A DNA stretch of 33,811 bases from Saprospiraceae bacterium (GCA_029263015.1 JAJCYI010000067.1:1-33811), one strand, 5' to 3'. Positions 7,901-16,581 are shown, counted from the first letter of the stretch. Made by a program: numbers and translations. Notes: generated by a model not told the origin, from the sequence alone.

Positions 7901-9091
7901 GCTAACGGAGCAATGATGGATTTGGAAGTTAGCCTCAGCGGCGAAAGCACCGGCATCGTTGTGACCGATATTGATGGGTCTTATGATTTCTACGGCATCC
8001 CTGTCGGGAACGACATTACCATAACACCTGAAAAAGACGACGACTTGTTGAATGGTGTAACGACCTTTGACTTGGTTCTCATCAGCAAGCATATCCTTGG
8101 GGTGACAATTCTTGATTCTCCATATAAATTGATAGCGGCTGATGCCAACAATTCTGGCACAGTGACCACTTTTGATTTGGTAGAAATAAGGAAGGTCATT
8201 TTGCTGGTCAATTCAGCATTTCCAAATAACACTTCCTGGCGTTTTGTTGACAATGGTTATTCTTTCCCGAATCCAAACAATCCTTGGGAAGAGGTTTTCC
8301 CTGAAATTATCAACATAAACAACATTGCGGCTACCATTACCGATGCGGATTTTGTTGCCGTAAAAATTGGTGATGTGAATGGTAGTGCAGTATCCAATGT
8401 GGCAGGTGGTGCTGAAGACCGTAGCGCTGGTTCGCTGGTTATCACTGCTGATGATAGGTTGCTAAGTGCTGGAGAATCAGTCATCGTTGAATTTAATACG
8501 GAAGAAAAACAACTTTTGGCATATCAATTCACCATGAATTTTGATGCTTCCAGGTTGGTTTTCGACGAAGTTGAATATGGCATTGCAACAGCGGAAAATT
8601 TCGGATTTACTTTACTTGATCAAGGTGCAATAACGACTAGCTGGAATATCAGTGGGAACGAGGTAATTGATCCTCGAAACCCATTGTTCAGTTTGGTTTT
8701 GACCGCCACCCAAAACGGTTTGTTGAGTGAAATGATAAGCGTAAATTCCAGGTTTACCATCGCCGAAGCTTACGATTTGGCTGGAACTCCGATGGAAATC
8801 GAATTGAGTTTTAATGGGGAAACTACCAAGCAATTCGAGTTGTACCAAAATACACCGAACCCATTTAATGGTCAAACTTCTATTGGTTTCAGTTTGCCAG
8901 AGGCTGGGGTAGCAGTTTTAACAATCGCGGACATTTCCGGTAGGTTGTTGATAAATATGCAGCGTGAATTTGCGAAAGGATATAATGAAATTAAGATAAA
9001 CAGCAGTGATCTTCCTACTTCTGGGGTTTTATTCTATACCCTTGAATCCGCCACTGAAACGGCGACCCGGAGGATGATTGTCGTTGAGTAA
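4964..9091 (+). CDS. Large T9SS surface protein with dockerin and cohesin-like modules
   Basis: A 1375-residue secreted protein. The ATG at 4964 gives a clean signal peptide (basic start, ALICLLFLVLGYG core, cleavage near IAQ); an ATG at 4910 adds 18 unlikely residues. Residues about 50-980 are Cys-rich, HYR-like beta-sandwich repeats with motifs such as AVDNCD and RTWTVLDWC. A short regulatory-type beta domain (about 985-1025) precedes a dockerin (about 1028-1145). Its second calcium loop is good (DANNSGTVTTFD); the first has Leu at ligand position 5 (DDDLLNGVTTFD); a DFVAVKIGDVNG tail follows. Then comes a cohesin-like domain (about 1157-1280) and a T9SS type A sorting domain (about 1285-1375, YQNTPNPFNG, ending TRRMIVVE). 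Domain calls are by eye. The probable role is cell-surface adhesion or assembly. Confidence 0.85.
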   Translation: MLKTNFTRTPKKRWALICLLFLVLGYGNMIAQSMACNDLVQVSIDGTPNACQVIINADMILEGDPIPGHDYYIEIKHNFTVIASGVNEVTITNASQYFGYTLTATIEDLSTGNSCWGSMILEDKLAPIITCSDVTVECSQDLNVPFPTAVDNCDLYPEVQMTGETTNSTTICPNGYATNQRTFVAIDEEGNVSLPCIQTIYIERPTAVDFPNDIIWHCTQYDSYPAIINAEPLNPLVWDNDLSTPNVIDVALNLDPNVLDSTGSGVVANVIGQFCNYLQSSSDQVLNTCGTTLKILRTWTVLDWCTSTVVTSGVGGEDNIQVIKVLDSVDPEIERSPFNVSANVPGLHPQPCRSQAFLFAPTLVSDNCNSVEVKIFTPVGEAIYLNGDGTNGGLIPAPGLTVGVHNVTYQATDACGNQINLTVAITVVDDIVPIAICDEITDVNLGTNGKASVPANVFDDGSYDNCCLDKFEVRRMDDPCDLPGALDFGPTVTFCCADIGDTVIVVFRALDCDNNANECMVTVNVNDKLPPVLNSCPANERISCDWYASNLETELADAEDEEEQCEILTDHFGEAYFFDNCGANVNCDVNIAVNQCLEGTLRRTWSATDDYGNNSTQDCIQTIFVDQISDWVVEFPIDILVDCGTTPPDFGEPEVFFETCEMIAISYEDKIYTTVADACYKIVRDWVIINWCVVGDHIDQEVLEVPEDELGLSFPACDLDGDGDCDDHTFRDSWNAAFKPNANAANQTTSPDTDTDSDPWDGYVIYEQVIKVLDTVDPVFADSCLIADVCIEGITCGVNLVIPSPAIDECSPDVNVEAEILFGNTWSSGFGPYNNVAPGTYEVRFNAQDNCNNQSACETTITIVDCKKPTPYCKNGIIVELMVPVDSNDVAMVEVWASDLNAASFDNCPGSLTFSFSADVDDLSQTYDCNDVGQNEVEIWVTDAFGNQDFCETFIVIQANMGQCGDDPLVSASGAIATEANGAMMDLEVSLSGESTGIVVTDIDGSYDFYGIPVGNDITITPEKDDDLLNGVTTFDLVLISKHILGVTILDSPYKLIAADANNSGTVTTFDLVEIRKVILLVNSAFPNNTSWRFVDNGYSFPNPNNPWEEVFPEIININNIAATITDADFVAVKIGDVNGSAVSNVAGGAEDRSAGSLVITADDRLLSAGESVIVEFNTEEKQLLAYQFTMNFDASRLVFDEVEYGIATAENFGFTLLDQGAITTSWNISGNEVIDPRNPLFSLVLTATQNGLLSEMISVNSRFTIAEAYDLAGTPMEIELSFNGETTKQFELYQNTPNPFNGQTSIGFSLPEAGVAVLTIADISGRLLINMQREFAKGYNEIKINSSDLPTSGVLFYTLESATETATRRMIVVE

Positions 9092-9105
9092 ATAGTGGAT
9101 GGTCG

Positions 9106-9138
9106 TTGGTGAAACCTGCATTCGTGCAGTTTCACCAA
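9106..9138 (+). terminator. Hairpin after the dockerin protein gene
   Basis: Stem TTGGTGAAACCTGCA / TGCAGTTTCACCAA with one bulged base and a TTCG loop, 15 bases after the stop. The T-tract downstream is weak, so it may attenuate transcription or protect the mRNA end and not stop transcription fully. Confidence 0.55.
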
Positions 9139-9176
9139 TTACCTTTCGCAAAATTGGCAAACTACTTGCTTAAAAA

Positions 9177-9983
9177 ATGGATATGAAAATTTCAAATGTG
9201 TTTGTTTTTTTTCTGACGTACTTGTTTTCAATTGGTCTTAATGCACAGACAGTGAATTTGACCACTCCCGATATGACCGTACAACAGGGAGATTATTTTG
9301 ATATGGAAGTGCGGATCGAAAATTTTGATGAAATCATTTCTCTGCAGTTTGCTGTTTTTTGGGACGAAACGGTGTTAGATTTCCAAGGAGTGACAGATTA
9401 TAACTTGCCCGAAGTTGATATATCGGCCAATGAGCAGAATTATATGTTGTACGGACATTTAGGAAAACTCAGGTTTTTTTGGTTCGATCCTGACCCGACT
9501 TTTTCTGGTGTAACATTGGACGATGGGACAGCAATATTTAAGATTCAATTTAAAGCCATTGGCAGCAATGCTTCAACAAGCTTGGTCGAAGTAGCAGCTG
9601 ATCCGGATATACCGCCGCTACCTTTGGAATTTGTTAATGCAGCTGGGCAGGAAGTCGATATTGATATCAATGTAGGTGTGGTCACGATAGATGGTGTAAA
9701 TGCTTCAGAAGAATCAGTGACCCAAGACTTCACTTTATTTCAAAACAACCCGAACCCTTTTACTGACCTAACCAATATTTCATTTCACCTCAAGCAATCA
9801 AGCAAAACCAAACTTAGTATTTACGACCACTCCGGTAAAGTTGTTTTCGAAAGAAATGAAAACTTCACCAGTGGGTTACATACAATCCAAGTAAACCGGG
9901 ATCTGTTCACTAGTGCGGGTTCCTATTTTTTTACCTTAAAAACTGAAAATGCGACAGCTACTCGGCAACTTGTTGTCCAGTAG
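9177..9983 (+). CDS. Small T9SS-secreted protein with one cohesin domain
   Basis: A 268-residue protein with a signal peptide (ISNVFVFFLTYLFSIGLNAQ), one cohesin-type beta-sandwich (about residues 25-170) and a T9SS type A sorting domain (about 180-268: FTLFQNNPNPFTDLTNISF, ending ATRQLVVQ). The cohesin has the same signature as the four modules in the next gene: an ENFDEIISLQFAVFWD strand, a WFDPDPTFSGVTLDDGTAIF segment and FKAIG. It lacks the Cys pair found in modules 2-4 there. It lies 85 bases after the dockerin gene and may be co-transcribed with it. A cohesin normally binds a dockerin, so the upstream protein is the obvious candidate partner; this is inference. The start could also be the second Met, six bases later. 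Confidence 0.85.
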   Translation: MDMKISNVFVFFLTYLFSIGLNAQTVNLTTPDMTVQQGDYFDMEVRIENFDEIISLQFAVFWDETVLDFQGVTDYNLPEVDISANEQNYMLYGHLGKLRFFWFDPDPTFSGVTLDDGTAIFKIQFKAIGSNASTSLVEVAADPDIPPLPLEFVNAAGQEVDIDINVGVVTIDGVNASEESVTQDFTLFQNNPNPFTDLTNISFHLKQSSKTKLSIYDHSGKVVFERNENFTSGLHTIQVNRDLFTSAGSYFFTLKTENATATRQLVVQ

Positions 9984-10368
9984 TTTTTTCGTTAATGAAT
10001 TGTTGGATTCTTAATTGATTTGTAGATAAAGGCTTTAATAATAAACCAATTGACAATCTTACAATTCATCATATTTAAGCTTTTGTGAATTTAATTTTAG
10101 AAGAGTTTTTCCTCTGAATGCATAAGTCGTGAAAGCTTTTTTAAAAATGTAAATTTGAAATGAGCAAATTGTTATGCTAATGTACTGGTTGCCAAAACTT
10201 TTACATTTTAGATTTATCATTTATCATTTTACATTTATTTAGTGGCAGTTTTATCTGCGGAAACCGATTCTGGGGCATCATAAAAAAATATCAAGGTTCT
10301 GCAGGATAGAATTGCAACCTTTTTTATCCGATTACATTTTTAACCAGTTCTAGTCCCAATCCGAACAT
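9984..10368 (+). other. 385-base intergenic stretch
   Basis: No gene seen. It is AT-rich, contains the heptamer array at 10205-10239 and a TAAATTTG box at 10150-10157 that could be a promoter -7 element for the tetra-cohesin gene, although no clear -33 partner is visible. Confidence 0.5.
10205..10239. repeat. Degenerate heptamer array (ATTTATC type)
   Basis: Five 7-base units in phase: ATTTTAG, ATTTATC, ATTTATC, ATTTTAC, ATTTATT, preceded by a partial unit. It lies 130 bases before the tetra-cohesin start. Confidence 0.7.
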
Positions 10369-13300
10369 ATGAAAAGACCGATTACCAACCTCGTCCTGGG
10401 GTGGATGGCTCTGTTGTTGGCAGTGTTCCAACTTAACGCGCAGACTACCACCTTCACCGTGACTCCGCAAATCGTAACCGGCAATCCAGGAGATCAATTC
10501 ACGGTTAACATCGAAGTAAAAGATTTTGACAACATCCTTAGCATGCAGTACTCTATGGGCTGGGATGCTAATGTTATTGAATTTATCCCGCCCGTTGGAA
10601 ATATCACCAATGCGCTGGCTGGATTTACCCCGGCCAATTTCGGTACCAACAATGCTGGCAACGGCATCCTGACACTTTCATGGCTCGATCCCAATGTGGC
10701 TGGAGTTTCCATCCCAGATGGGACGGTGCTCTATTCGCTTACTTTTGAAATCCTCACTTCCGCAGGAACTGACATTGCTTTCACCAGTACACCAACGATT
10801 ATTGAAATAATCGACGGTAACGGAAATGAAGTCAATTTTGTAGGAGAAGATGCGATGGTCAATGGAGGTGGTGGCGGAGGTGGCAGTTCTGGTGACCTCA
10901 TGGTTATCGCCTCTGAAGAAACAGCAGCTGCAGGCTCCAACACTTGTGTTGATGTTTCGGTTCAGAATTTTGATAACATCCTTAGTATGCAGTATAGTAT
11001 GCATTTCGATCCCGCAATCATTGAATTCACGGGGGTACAAGGTTTGAATTTACCAGGTCTTGTAGCTTCCAATATCGGTACCAACAATGCAGGCAATGGT
11101 GACCTTACGCTATCTTGGTTGGATCCGAATGTGAGTGGTGTTACTGTACCTAATAACACGGTAATATATCAAGTCTGCTTTGATGTAATTGGGAGTAGCG
11201 GCCAAACAAGCTCATTTACCTTTGATGGAATTCCCACTGCCATAGAAGTAATCGATGGTAACAGTGATCCAGTTAATTTCATACCGGATAATGGATCGGT
11301 CACTGTAAGCGGCGGCAACCCACCACCACCACCGCCAGTTGCTGGTTTTGCTATCCTGGCATCTGATACGACTGTGGAAAGTGGTCAAAATTTCTGCATG
11401 CAGTTTTCTGTGCAGGATTTTACTGACATCTTATCCATGCAGTATTCCATGGTGTATGATTCAACCAAATTGGAATTCACTGGCTTGCAAAACCTGAACC
11501 TGCCAGGTCTGGTGACATCAAGTTTTAATACTTCCAATGCTGGAGCTATTACTATGTCGTGGCTCGATCCAAATGTAACTGGGATCACGCTCGACGATGG
11601 AGAAGTCATTTATGAAATATGTTTTGATGCAATTGGATCAAACAACTGTAATAATAGCACCCAACTTACATTTTCAGATACACCCACACCCATTGAGGTA
11701 ATTGACAAAGACGGAAATGAAGTCGATTTCAATAGCTCTCCCGGTGTGGTTTCCATCTGTGACGGAGTTGTTGGTAATCCCACCAACTTGACCTTCACTG
11801 CCTCGGATGAGACTGAGGCAACTGGATCTGAATTGTGCGTGGATGTATCAGTGGATTTGTTTGACTGCATCGTGAGTACTCAATATTCCATGCATTTTGA
11901 TCCCACGGTTTTGGAATACACTACTATCAATAATTTTGGTTTACCTGATATGACCTTAGGTGGCAATTTTGGAGTGACCAATGCCAATACTGGCGTAATA
12001 ACTTTCTCTTGGATTGACCCTTCTACTGCAGGCGTTACAGTGCCAAACGGGACTGTTATATATTCCGTTTGTTTTGATGTGATTGGTTCTTCAGGTCAAA
12101 CTTCGCCTTTTTCCTTTGATAGTAATCCAACCCTTATTGAAGTTACCGATTGTATTCCTAGCGTTCTAAATCCTGATTTTGTTGCAGGTACTGAAACTGT
12201 CGGAGACCCTTGCCCTGGCGCAGTGAGCATTATTGGCGGTGTCGTCAATGACATCATGTGTTTTGGTGCGGCAACCGGCAGTGTTGACATTTCAGTGACC
12301 GGTGGGGACAATACCTATACTTATGTGTGGACAAATGCTGGAGGCCAACAAGTTAGCACTAACGAAGACTTGACTGGAGTTGGTGCTGGTACTTATACAG
12401 TTGAGGTATCAAGCTGTGGTGGCAGTACGACTGCAATGGCGAGTTATACAATTGAGCAACCAGCGTCTGGGATGACCCTTACAGGGAATATTATTCACAT
12501 AAAATGTTTTGGTGATAATACTGGAACTGTTGACTTGATGGTAAGTGGTGGGTTTGTAAACCCGCCTTCTTGTAATTACACTTTTCTGTGGAGCAATGGA
12601 TCTACTTTTGAAAATCTTTTCGGTGTAGGCCCTGGCCCTCATTCAGTAACAGTGACTGATTGCAACAATTGCACAGCGACCGAAACCTTTACTATCAATG
12701 GTCCAGCTACATCTTTGGCTTTGTCGGCCATACCTGTACCGACACTCTGTTTTGGTGAGTGCTCAGGCCAGATCAATGCTTCTGCAAATGGCGGGCTTGC
12801 CCCATACCAGTATATGTTAAATACGGGCCCTTGGCAGAATATCGGCACTTTTACTAATCTATGTGCTGGGGTTTATACAGTCAAGACAAGAGATTCGATT
12901 GGATGTATCCGGTCAACATCAATAACGGTGACGTCTCCATCTGCAGTTCAACTTTCAGCTGCGGTGACTAACACAACAGCTGGGTGCAATGGATCAATCA
13001 ACCTCACTCCAACTGGTGGTACGCCGCCATATACTTATAGCTGGACTGGGCCGAGTTTTACTGCTTCGACCGAAGATATCAGTGGCTTATGCCCAGGTGA
13101 ATACTGTGTGACGGTTACTGATTTCAAAGGATGCACAAAGACATTGTGTGAAACAGTCCAAGCACCTTTGGCCATCTCTTTAGATAAAATTCCTTCCTGT
13201 TTTGGTCAATGCACAGGTGAGTTGAGTGTCAACATTACAGGTGGGCAAACGCCGTTCACTTTCGCATGGTCAGGAAGTCCCAGCAATCCGAGTGGCCAGA

Positions 13301-15318
13301 ACCCTGTAAACCTGTGTCCAGGCACTTACACGGTTACAGTAACTTCGGCAGATGGCCAGGTTCAAACAGCATCAGAAACAGTTGTTGGTGCATCTTCTGC
13401 TGTCCAGATAACGGGTGCTGATATTACAATGTTGAGTTCTCCTCCACCTACCAGCGATGGTAGTATTGCCTTGACAGTCACAGGTGGTTTTGGTAACTAT
13501 ACTTATGAATGGAGTAATGGTACCACTAACAACCCAGCAATAAATTTACCTGAAGGGTCATATATCGTGACTGTTACTGACATGTATGGATGCACAGCCG
13601 TCAGCGTTCCTTACACAGTATTTTTTACAACCTCCCCAATGAGTTTGAATTTGGAAGGCAGTGCTGTCTGTCTTGTGGATGTTGCTGACGGAGGAACATT
13701 GAACGTTAATGTGACTGGAGGCTTTGCCCCTTATGATTTCCAATTTTCTGGCCCAGACGTTATTGATCCTGTTCAAAATGACCAAGATGGACAATTGACG
13801 ATATCAGGGCTGACTCCTGGAAACTACTGCGTAACAGTTACCGATGCTGCTCCTGGTACTTTCAATCAAGAATTGAATGATTGTGATGACATCCAATTGA
13901 TTGACCTCGAAATTACTCCTATTGCGATTACGCCTGTGACCAATGGGAACAATGGTCAAATTGACATTACTGTTTCCGGCGGCGATCAGGTCTATACTTT
14001 TGTATGGAACAATGGCTTCCTCTCACAGGACTTAAATAACTTACAGTCAGGTTCTTATGATGTAGTAATTACAGACGCCAATGGCTGTATCGAAGAGTTC
14101 ACAGGTATTCTCGTTGAGGAATTTACTGCTTCGGTAGATGCGGTGATGAATGATTGCCCCAATGATGCAAATGGCTCGATCACAGCTATTCCAAACGGAA
14201 GCCTGAATGCGCCTTTTACTTATTTGTGGAGTAACGGTGAGACTACTCAGACCATCAACAGTTTGTCAGTTGGCACATACATGGTAACAATTACGGATAC
14301 GCTGAATGCTTCAATTGTGGTTTCATTTGAAATAAATTCCATATCAAATCTTGATGCCAACATCGAGCTAACGACTGACATCCTATGCTTTGGCGATCCT
14401 ACTGGAGGAGCGAAGGTTGTACCTTCTGATGGTATGTCGCCATATACTTATGCATGGAGCAACAGTGTTTTTTTAGATGAAATAATCAATGCACCAGCAG
14501 GGGATTATACCGTTACGGTAACGGATGCTGTTAACTGTCAAGTGGTTGTAGGCTTAACAATAGAACAACCAGATGCAATGACTGTCAACATCACTACAGA
14601 TAACGGTGCCGATTGTACAGAAGGAAATGGCCGCGCAACGGCAAATCCATCTGGTGGTACTTTACCATACACTTATACTTGGGATGATCCTTTAGGCCAA
14701 AACGGTAAAACTGCCATTTTGCTTGAGCCAGGCGCGTTCACGGTTACTGTGGCAGATGATAATGGTTGTGAGGAAACGGCCAATGCGATCATTGATCCAA
14801 TTACACCACTAATAATAGAAGGTTTGTCAGTACCTGATTCTGGTGGTCCAGATGGAGAAGCGATTGCCAATGTGGTCAGCGGAACCCCTCCTTATTTGTT
14901 TGAATGGAGGGATTACCTGGTATCAGATAGCATCCTTACCGAGCTACTCCCAGACTTATACTTCGTAAAAGTTTCGGACGCAAATGGTTGTGAAGAATTG
15001 GTGACCATCCGAGTAGAAGATGCGACTATTTGTCTGGAAGCTTCAGCGATCATTACGCCAGAAGGTGACGGTTTCAATGAAGAATTTAAACTCGGTTGCC
15101 TGTCTCGATACAGTGATAACCGTCTGGAAATCTTTAATCGCTGGGGGCAATCCGTGTTTCTTGCCGACAACTACAACAATGACAATCTTTGGCGTGGTAT
15201 CAACCGACGTGGCAATGATGTGCCTGACGGCGTTTATTTCTACGTCTTCGAGTACCACGACCCTGTCAGTAGTACCCAGCAAACGCAGAAAGGTGCGGTA
15301 ACTGTGCTTAGGAAATAG
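10369..15318 (+). CDS. Giant tetra-cohesin / SprB-repeat protein with T9SS type B sorting domain
   Basis: A 1649-residue secreted protein. After a signal peptide (about 1-25, ending LNAQ) come four cohesin modules: about 26-163, 176-312, 323-458 and 474-610. They are separated by a Gly7 linker (near 166) and a Pro6 linker (near 318). Each shows DNILSMQYSM-like and SWLDPNVxGVT motifs; modules 2-4 carry a Cys pair (CVDV/VCFD-type) absent from module 1. Residues about 625-1540 hold roughly twelve SprB-type repeats (CFGxxTG, TGGxxPYTYxW, GxYTVTVTDxxGC). The C-terminus (about 1553-1649: ITPEGDGFNEEFKLGCL, LEIFNRWGQSVF, VPDGVYFYVFEY) is the gliding-motility-associated CHU_C type B sorting domain. 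Type B substrates depend on SprF-like partners, and one is encoded next. The protein probably works as a scaffold or adhesin at the cell surface. Confidence 0.9.
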   Translation: MKRPITNLVLGWMALLLAVFQLNAQTTTFTVTPQIVTGNPGDQFTVNIEVKDFDNILSMQYSMGWDANVIEFIPPVGNITNALAGFTPANFGTNNAGNGILTLSWLDPNVAGVSIPDGTVLYSLTFEILTSAGTDIAFTSTPTIIEIIDGNGNEVNFVGEDAMVNGGGGGGGSSGDLMVIASEETAAAGSNTCVDVSVQNFDNILSMQYSMHFDPAIIEFTGVQGLNLPGLVASNIGTNNAGNGDLTLSWLDPNVSGVTVPNNTVIYQVCFDVIGSSGQTSSFTFDGIPTAIEVIDGNSDPVNFIPDNGSVTVSGGNPPPPPPVAGFAILASDTTVESGQNFCMQFSVQDFTDILSMQYSMVYDSTKLEFTGLQNLNLPGLVTSSFNTSNAGAITMSWLDPNVTGITLDDGEVIYEICFDAIGSNNCNNSTQLTFSDTPTPIEVIDKDGNEVDFNSSPGVVSICDGVVGNPTNLTFTASDETEATGSELCVDVSVDLFDCIVSTQYSMHFDPTVLEYTTINNFGLPDMTLGGNFGVTNANTGVITFSWIDPSTAGVTVPNGTVIYSVCFDVIGSSGQTSPFSFDSNPTLIEVTDCIPSVLNPDFVAGTETVGDPCPGAVSIIGGVVNDIMCFGAATGSVDISVTGGDNTYTYVWTNAGGQQVSTNEDLTGVGAGTYTVEVSSCGGSTTAMASYTIEQPASGMTLTGNIIHIKCFGDNTGTVDLMVSGGFVNPPSCNYTFLWSNGSTFENLFGVGPGPHSVTVTDCNNCTATETFTINGPATSLALSAIPVPTLCFGECSGQINASANGGLAPYQYMLNTGPWQNIGTFTNLCAGVYTVKTRDSIGCIRSTSITVTSPSAVQLSAAVTNTTAGCNGSINLTPTGGTPPYTYSWTGPSFTASTEDISGLCPGEYCVTVTDFKGCTKTLCETVQAPLAISLDKIPSCFGQCTGELSVNITGGQTPFTFAWSGSPSNPSGQNPVNLCPGTYTVTVTSADGQVQTASETVVGASSAVQITGADITMLSSPPPTSDGSIALTVTGGFGNYTYEWSNGTTNNPAINLPEGSYIVTVTDMYGCTAVSVPYTVFFTTSPMSLNLEGSAVCLVDVADGGTLNVNVTGGFAPYDFQFSGPDVIDPVQNDQDGQLTISGLTPGNYCVTVTDAAPGTFNQELNDCDDIQLIDLEITPIAITPVTNGNNGQIDITVSGGDQVYTFVWNNGFLSQDLNNLQSGSYDVVITDANGCIEEFTGILVEEFTASVDAVMNDCPNDANGSITAIPNGSLNAPFTYLWSNGETTQTINSLSVGTYMVTITDTLNASIVVSFEINSISNLDANIELTTDILCFGDPTGGAKVVPSDGMSPYTYAWSNSVFLDEIINAPAGDYTVTVTDAVNCQVVVGLTIEQPDAMTVNITTDNGADCTEGNGRATANPSGGTLPYTYTWDDPLGQNGKTAILLEPGAFTVTVADDNGCEETANAIIDPITPLIIEGLSVPDSGGPDGEAIANVVSGTPPYLFEWRDYLVSDSILTELLPDLYFVKVSDANGCEELVTIRVEDATICLEASAIITPEGDGFNEEFKLGCLSRYSDNRLEIFNRWGQSVFLADNYNNDNLWRGINRRGNDVPDGVYFYVFEYHDPVSSTQQTQKGAVTVLRK

Positions 15319-15321
15319 TGA

Positions 15322-15412
15322 GTTGGTTCATGGTTTATAGTTCTTGGTTAATGGTCGGTTTCAAGTTCCAACTTGGTTCCCCAAAACCAAGAACTAAAAA
15401 CCATGAACCAAC
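15322..15412. repeat. Heptamer-based inverted repeat (28-bp arms)
   Basis: Arms 15322-15349 and 15385-15412 pair at 27 of 28 positions. The whole block runs in 7-base units (GTTGGTT, CATGGTT, TATAGTT, CTTGGTT ... AACCAAG, AACTAAA, AACCATG, AACCAAC). It begins 3 bases after the tetra-cohesin stop and ends 20 bases before the PorP/SprF start. It could attenuate read-through and so set the ratio of the two products. Confidence 0.85.
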
Positions 15413-15432
15413 AACCGATTAAAACATCAATA

Positions 15433-16356
15433 ATGAAAAATATATTTATAATCATAGCCATCGTTTTTGGGTTTACGACTGCCCAGGCGCAAGAGCAATC
15501 AGCCGTTTTTTCCCACTATTATCTAAATCCGATTTTAGTAAATCCATCAGTAGCGGGGTTTACTGATCTGCATCAATTGCAGATGAATATCCGCAATCAA
15601 TGGACTGGGTTTCCCGAATCACCAAAGTCTTATCACATCGGCTATAACGGCCCAATCGGTAAGACATTAGGAATTGGCTTAGGGCTGATGTCCGAGAACC
15701 TCGGTAATCTTTCCAACCTGCGTTTCCAGATGAATTATGCTTTTCGTTACCAAGTGAAGCATGTGAAATTTGCAGCTGGTTTTTCAACGGAATTTTATAC
15801 GATTAAAGTGGCGGATTCTGTACTTGACAACCCACACTACCAACCTGGTGACCCTATCGTGGAAGATGCCATAGAAAACAATCGCATTTTCGATGCATCT
15901 TTAGGATTTTGGACAACCTTTTATGACAATACCTTTATCGGTCTGGCATTTTCCAATTTAGTTGTTGCTAAAATTGGTGAGATTGAATCTGGCGATCCAG
16001 AGGGTTCTTTTTTCAAATTCGTGACCCTCAATTTTGGGCACACCTTTGACATTGAGCAGTACAATTTCAAATTGACACCGTCGCTCATGGTGCAACATAT
16101 CAAAGACACACCTTTCCGTGCTGATTTCAACATCGTAGGATCTTTCATTGATGATAAGTTGATTGCAGGTCTTTCCTACCGAGCAGGTTTGGGCGGGGCA
16201 GTTGGACTCATGTTGGGCACCAATGTCGATGTGTTCAAGATCTATTACAGTTACGATGTTTCGTTTCAAACCGTGCAGCAGTATAATGGTGGAACGCATG
16301 AGGTGACCATCGCATTTGATTTTGCCGGAGGCAAGAAGAAGTTCGATCGGGGGTGA
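15433..16356 (+). CDS. PorP/SprF-family T9SS outer-membrane partner protein
   Basis: A 307-residue outer-membrane beta-barrel protein of the PorP/SprF family. The start at ATG 15433 gives a signal peptide (MKNIFIIIAIVFGFTTAQAQ); the frame also extends 20 codons upstream into the inverted repeat, which is unlikely to be coding. Family signatures near the mature N-terminus are FSHYYLNPILVNPSVAGF and RNQWTGFPESPKSYHIGYN, followed by alternating amphipathic strands (IGLGLMSENLGNL) and a late GLSYRAGLGGAVGLMLG segment. In Flavobacterium, SprF is needed for export of SprB, a type B substrate encoded next to it. The same gene order here makes this the probable dedicated partner of the upstream tetra-cohesin protein. 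Confidence 0.93.
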   Translation: MKNIFIIIAIVFGFTTAQAQEQSAVFSHYYLNPILVNPSVAGFTDLHQLQMNIRNQWTGFPESPKSYHIGYNGPIGKTLGIGLGLMSENLGNLSNLRFQMNYAFRYQVKHVKFAAGFSTEFYTIKVADSVLDNPHYQPGDPIVEDAIENNRIFDASLGFWTTFYDNTFIGLAFSNLVVAKIGEIESGDPEGSFFKFVTLNFGHTFDIEQYNFKLTPSLMVQHIKDTPFRADFNIVGSFIDDKLIAGLSYRAGLGGAVGLMLGTNVDVFKIYYSYDVSFQTVQQYNGGTHEVTIAFDFAGGKKKFDRG

Positions 16357-16361
16357 TATGA

Positions 16362-16396
16362 GGGGTCAGGAGGGAGGACTCAGGGGTCAGAGCTTG
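16362..16396. repeat. Degenerate heptamer array (GGGGTCA type)
   Basis: Units GGGGTCA, GGAGGGA, GGACTCA, GGGGTCA, GAGCTTG in phase, starting 6 bases after the PorP/SprF stop. The GGGGTCA/GGAGTCA units resemble those at 4255-4317. Confidence 0.65.
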
Positions 16397-16451
16397 ACTG
16401 CTCTTTGTATTTGAATATCAACTGGTTAGATGCCTAACGGCTAAAATAAAT

Positions 16452-16581
16452 GGTTCTTTGACAAATCCCGTGGAAACCCTCAAACCAAATGGTAAAAGGA
16501 AGCCAAAAGGTGACACCTTTTGGAAAGGTGTCACCTTTCACCCGCTATGAAAACTAAAATCACGGGATTTGTCAAAGTACC
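16452..16581. repeat. Nested inverted repeat (outer 21-bp, inner 15-bp arms)
   Basis: Outer arms 16452-16472 and 16561-16581 match at 20 of 21 positions (core TTTGACAAATCCCGTG). Inside lies a perfect hairpin, AAAGGTGACACCTTT (16506-16520) and its complement (16524-16538), with a 3-base loop. The TTTGACAAATC core recurs near 17803, upstream of the amidase gene. Confidence 0.85.

Noticed and set aside
4964-16356. True cellulosome scaffoldin system
   Set aside because: No carbohydrate-binding module, glycoside hydrolase or S-layer anchor is visible; the cohesins sit on T9SS adhesin-like proteins.
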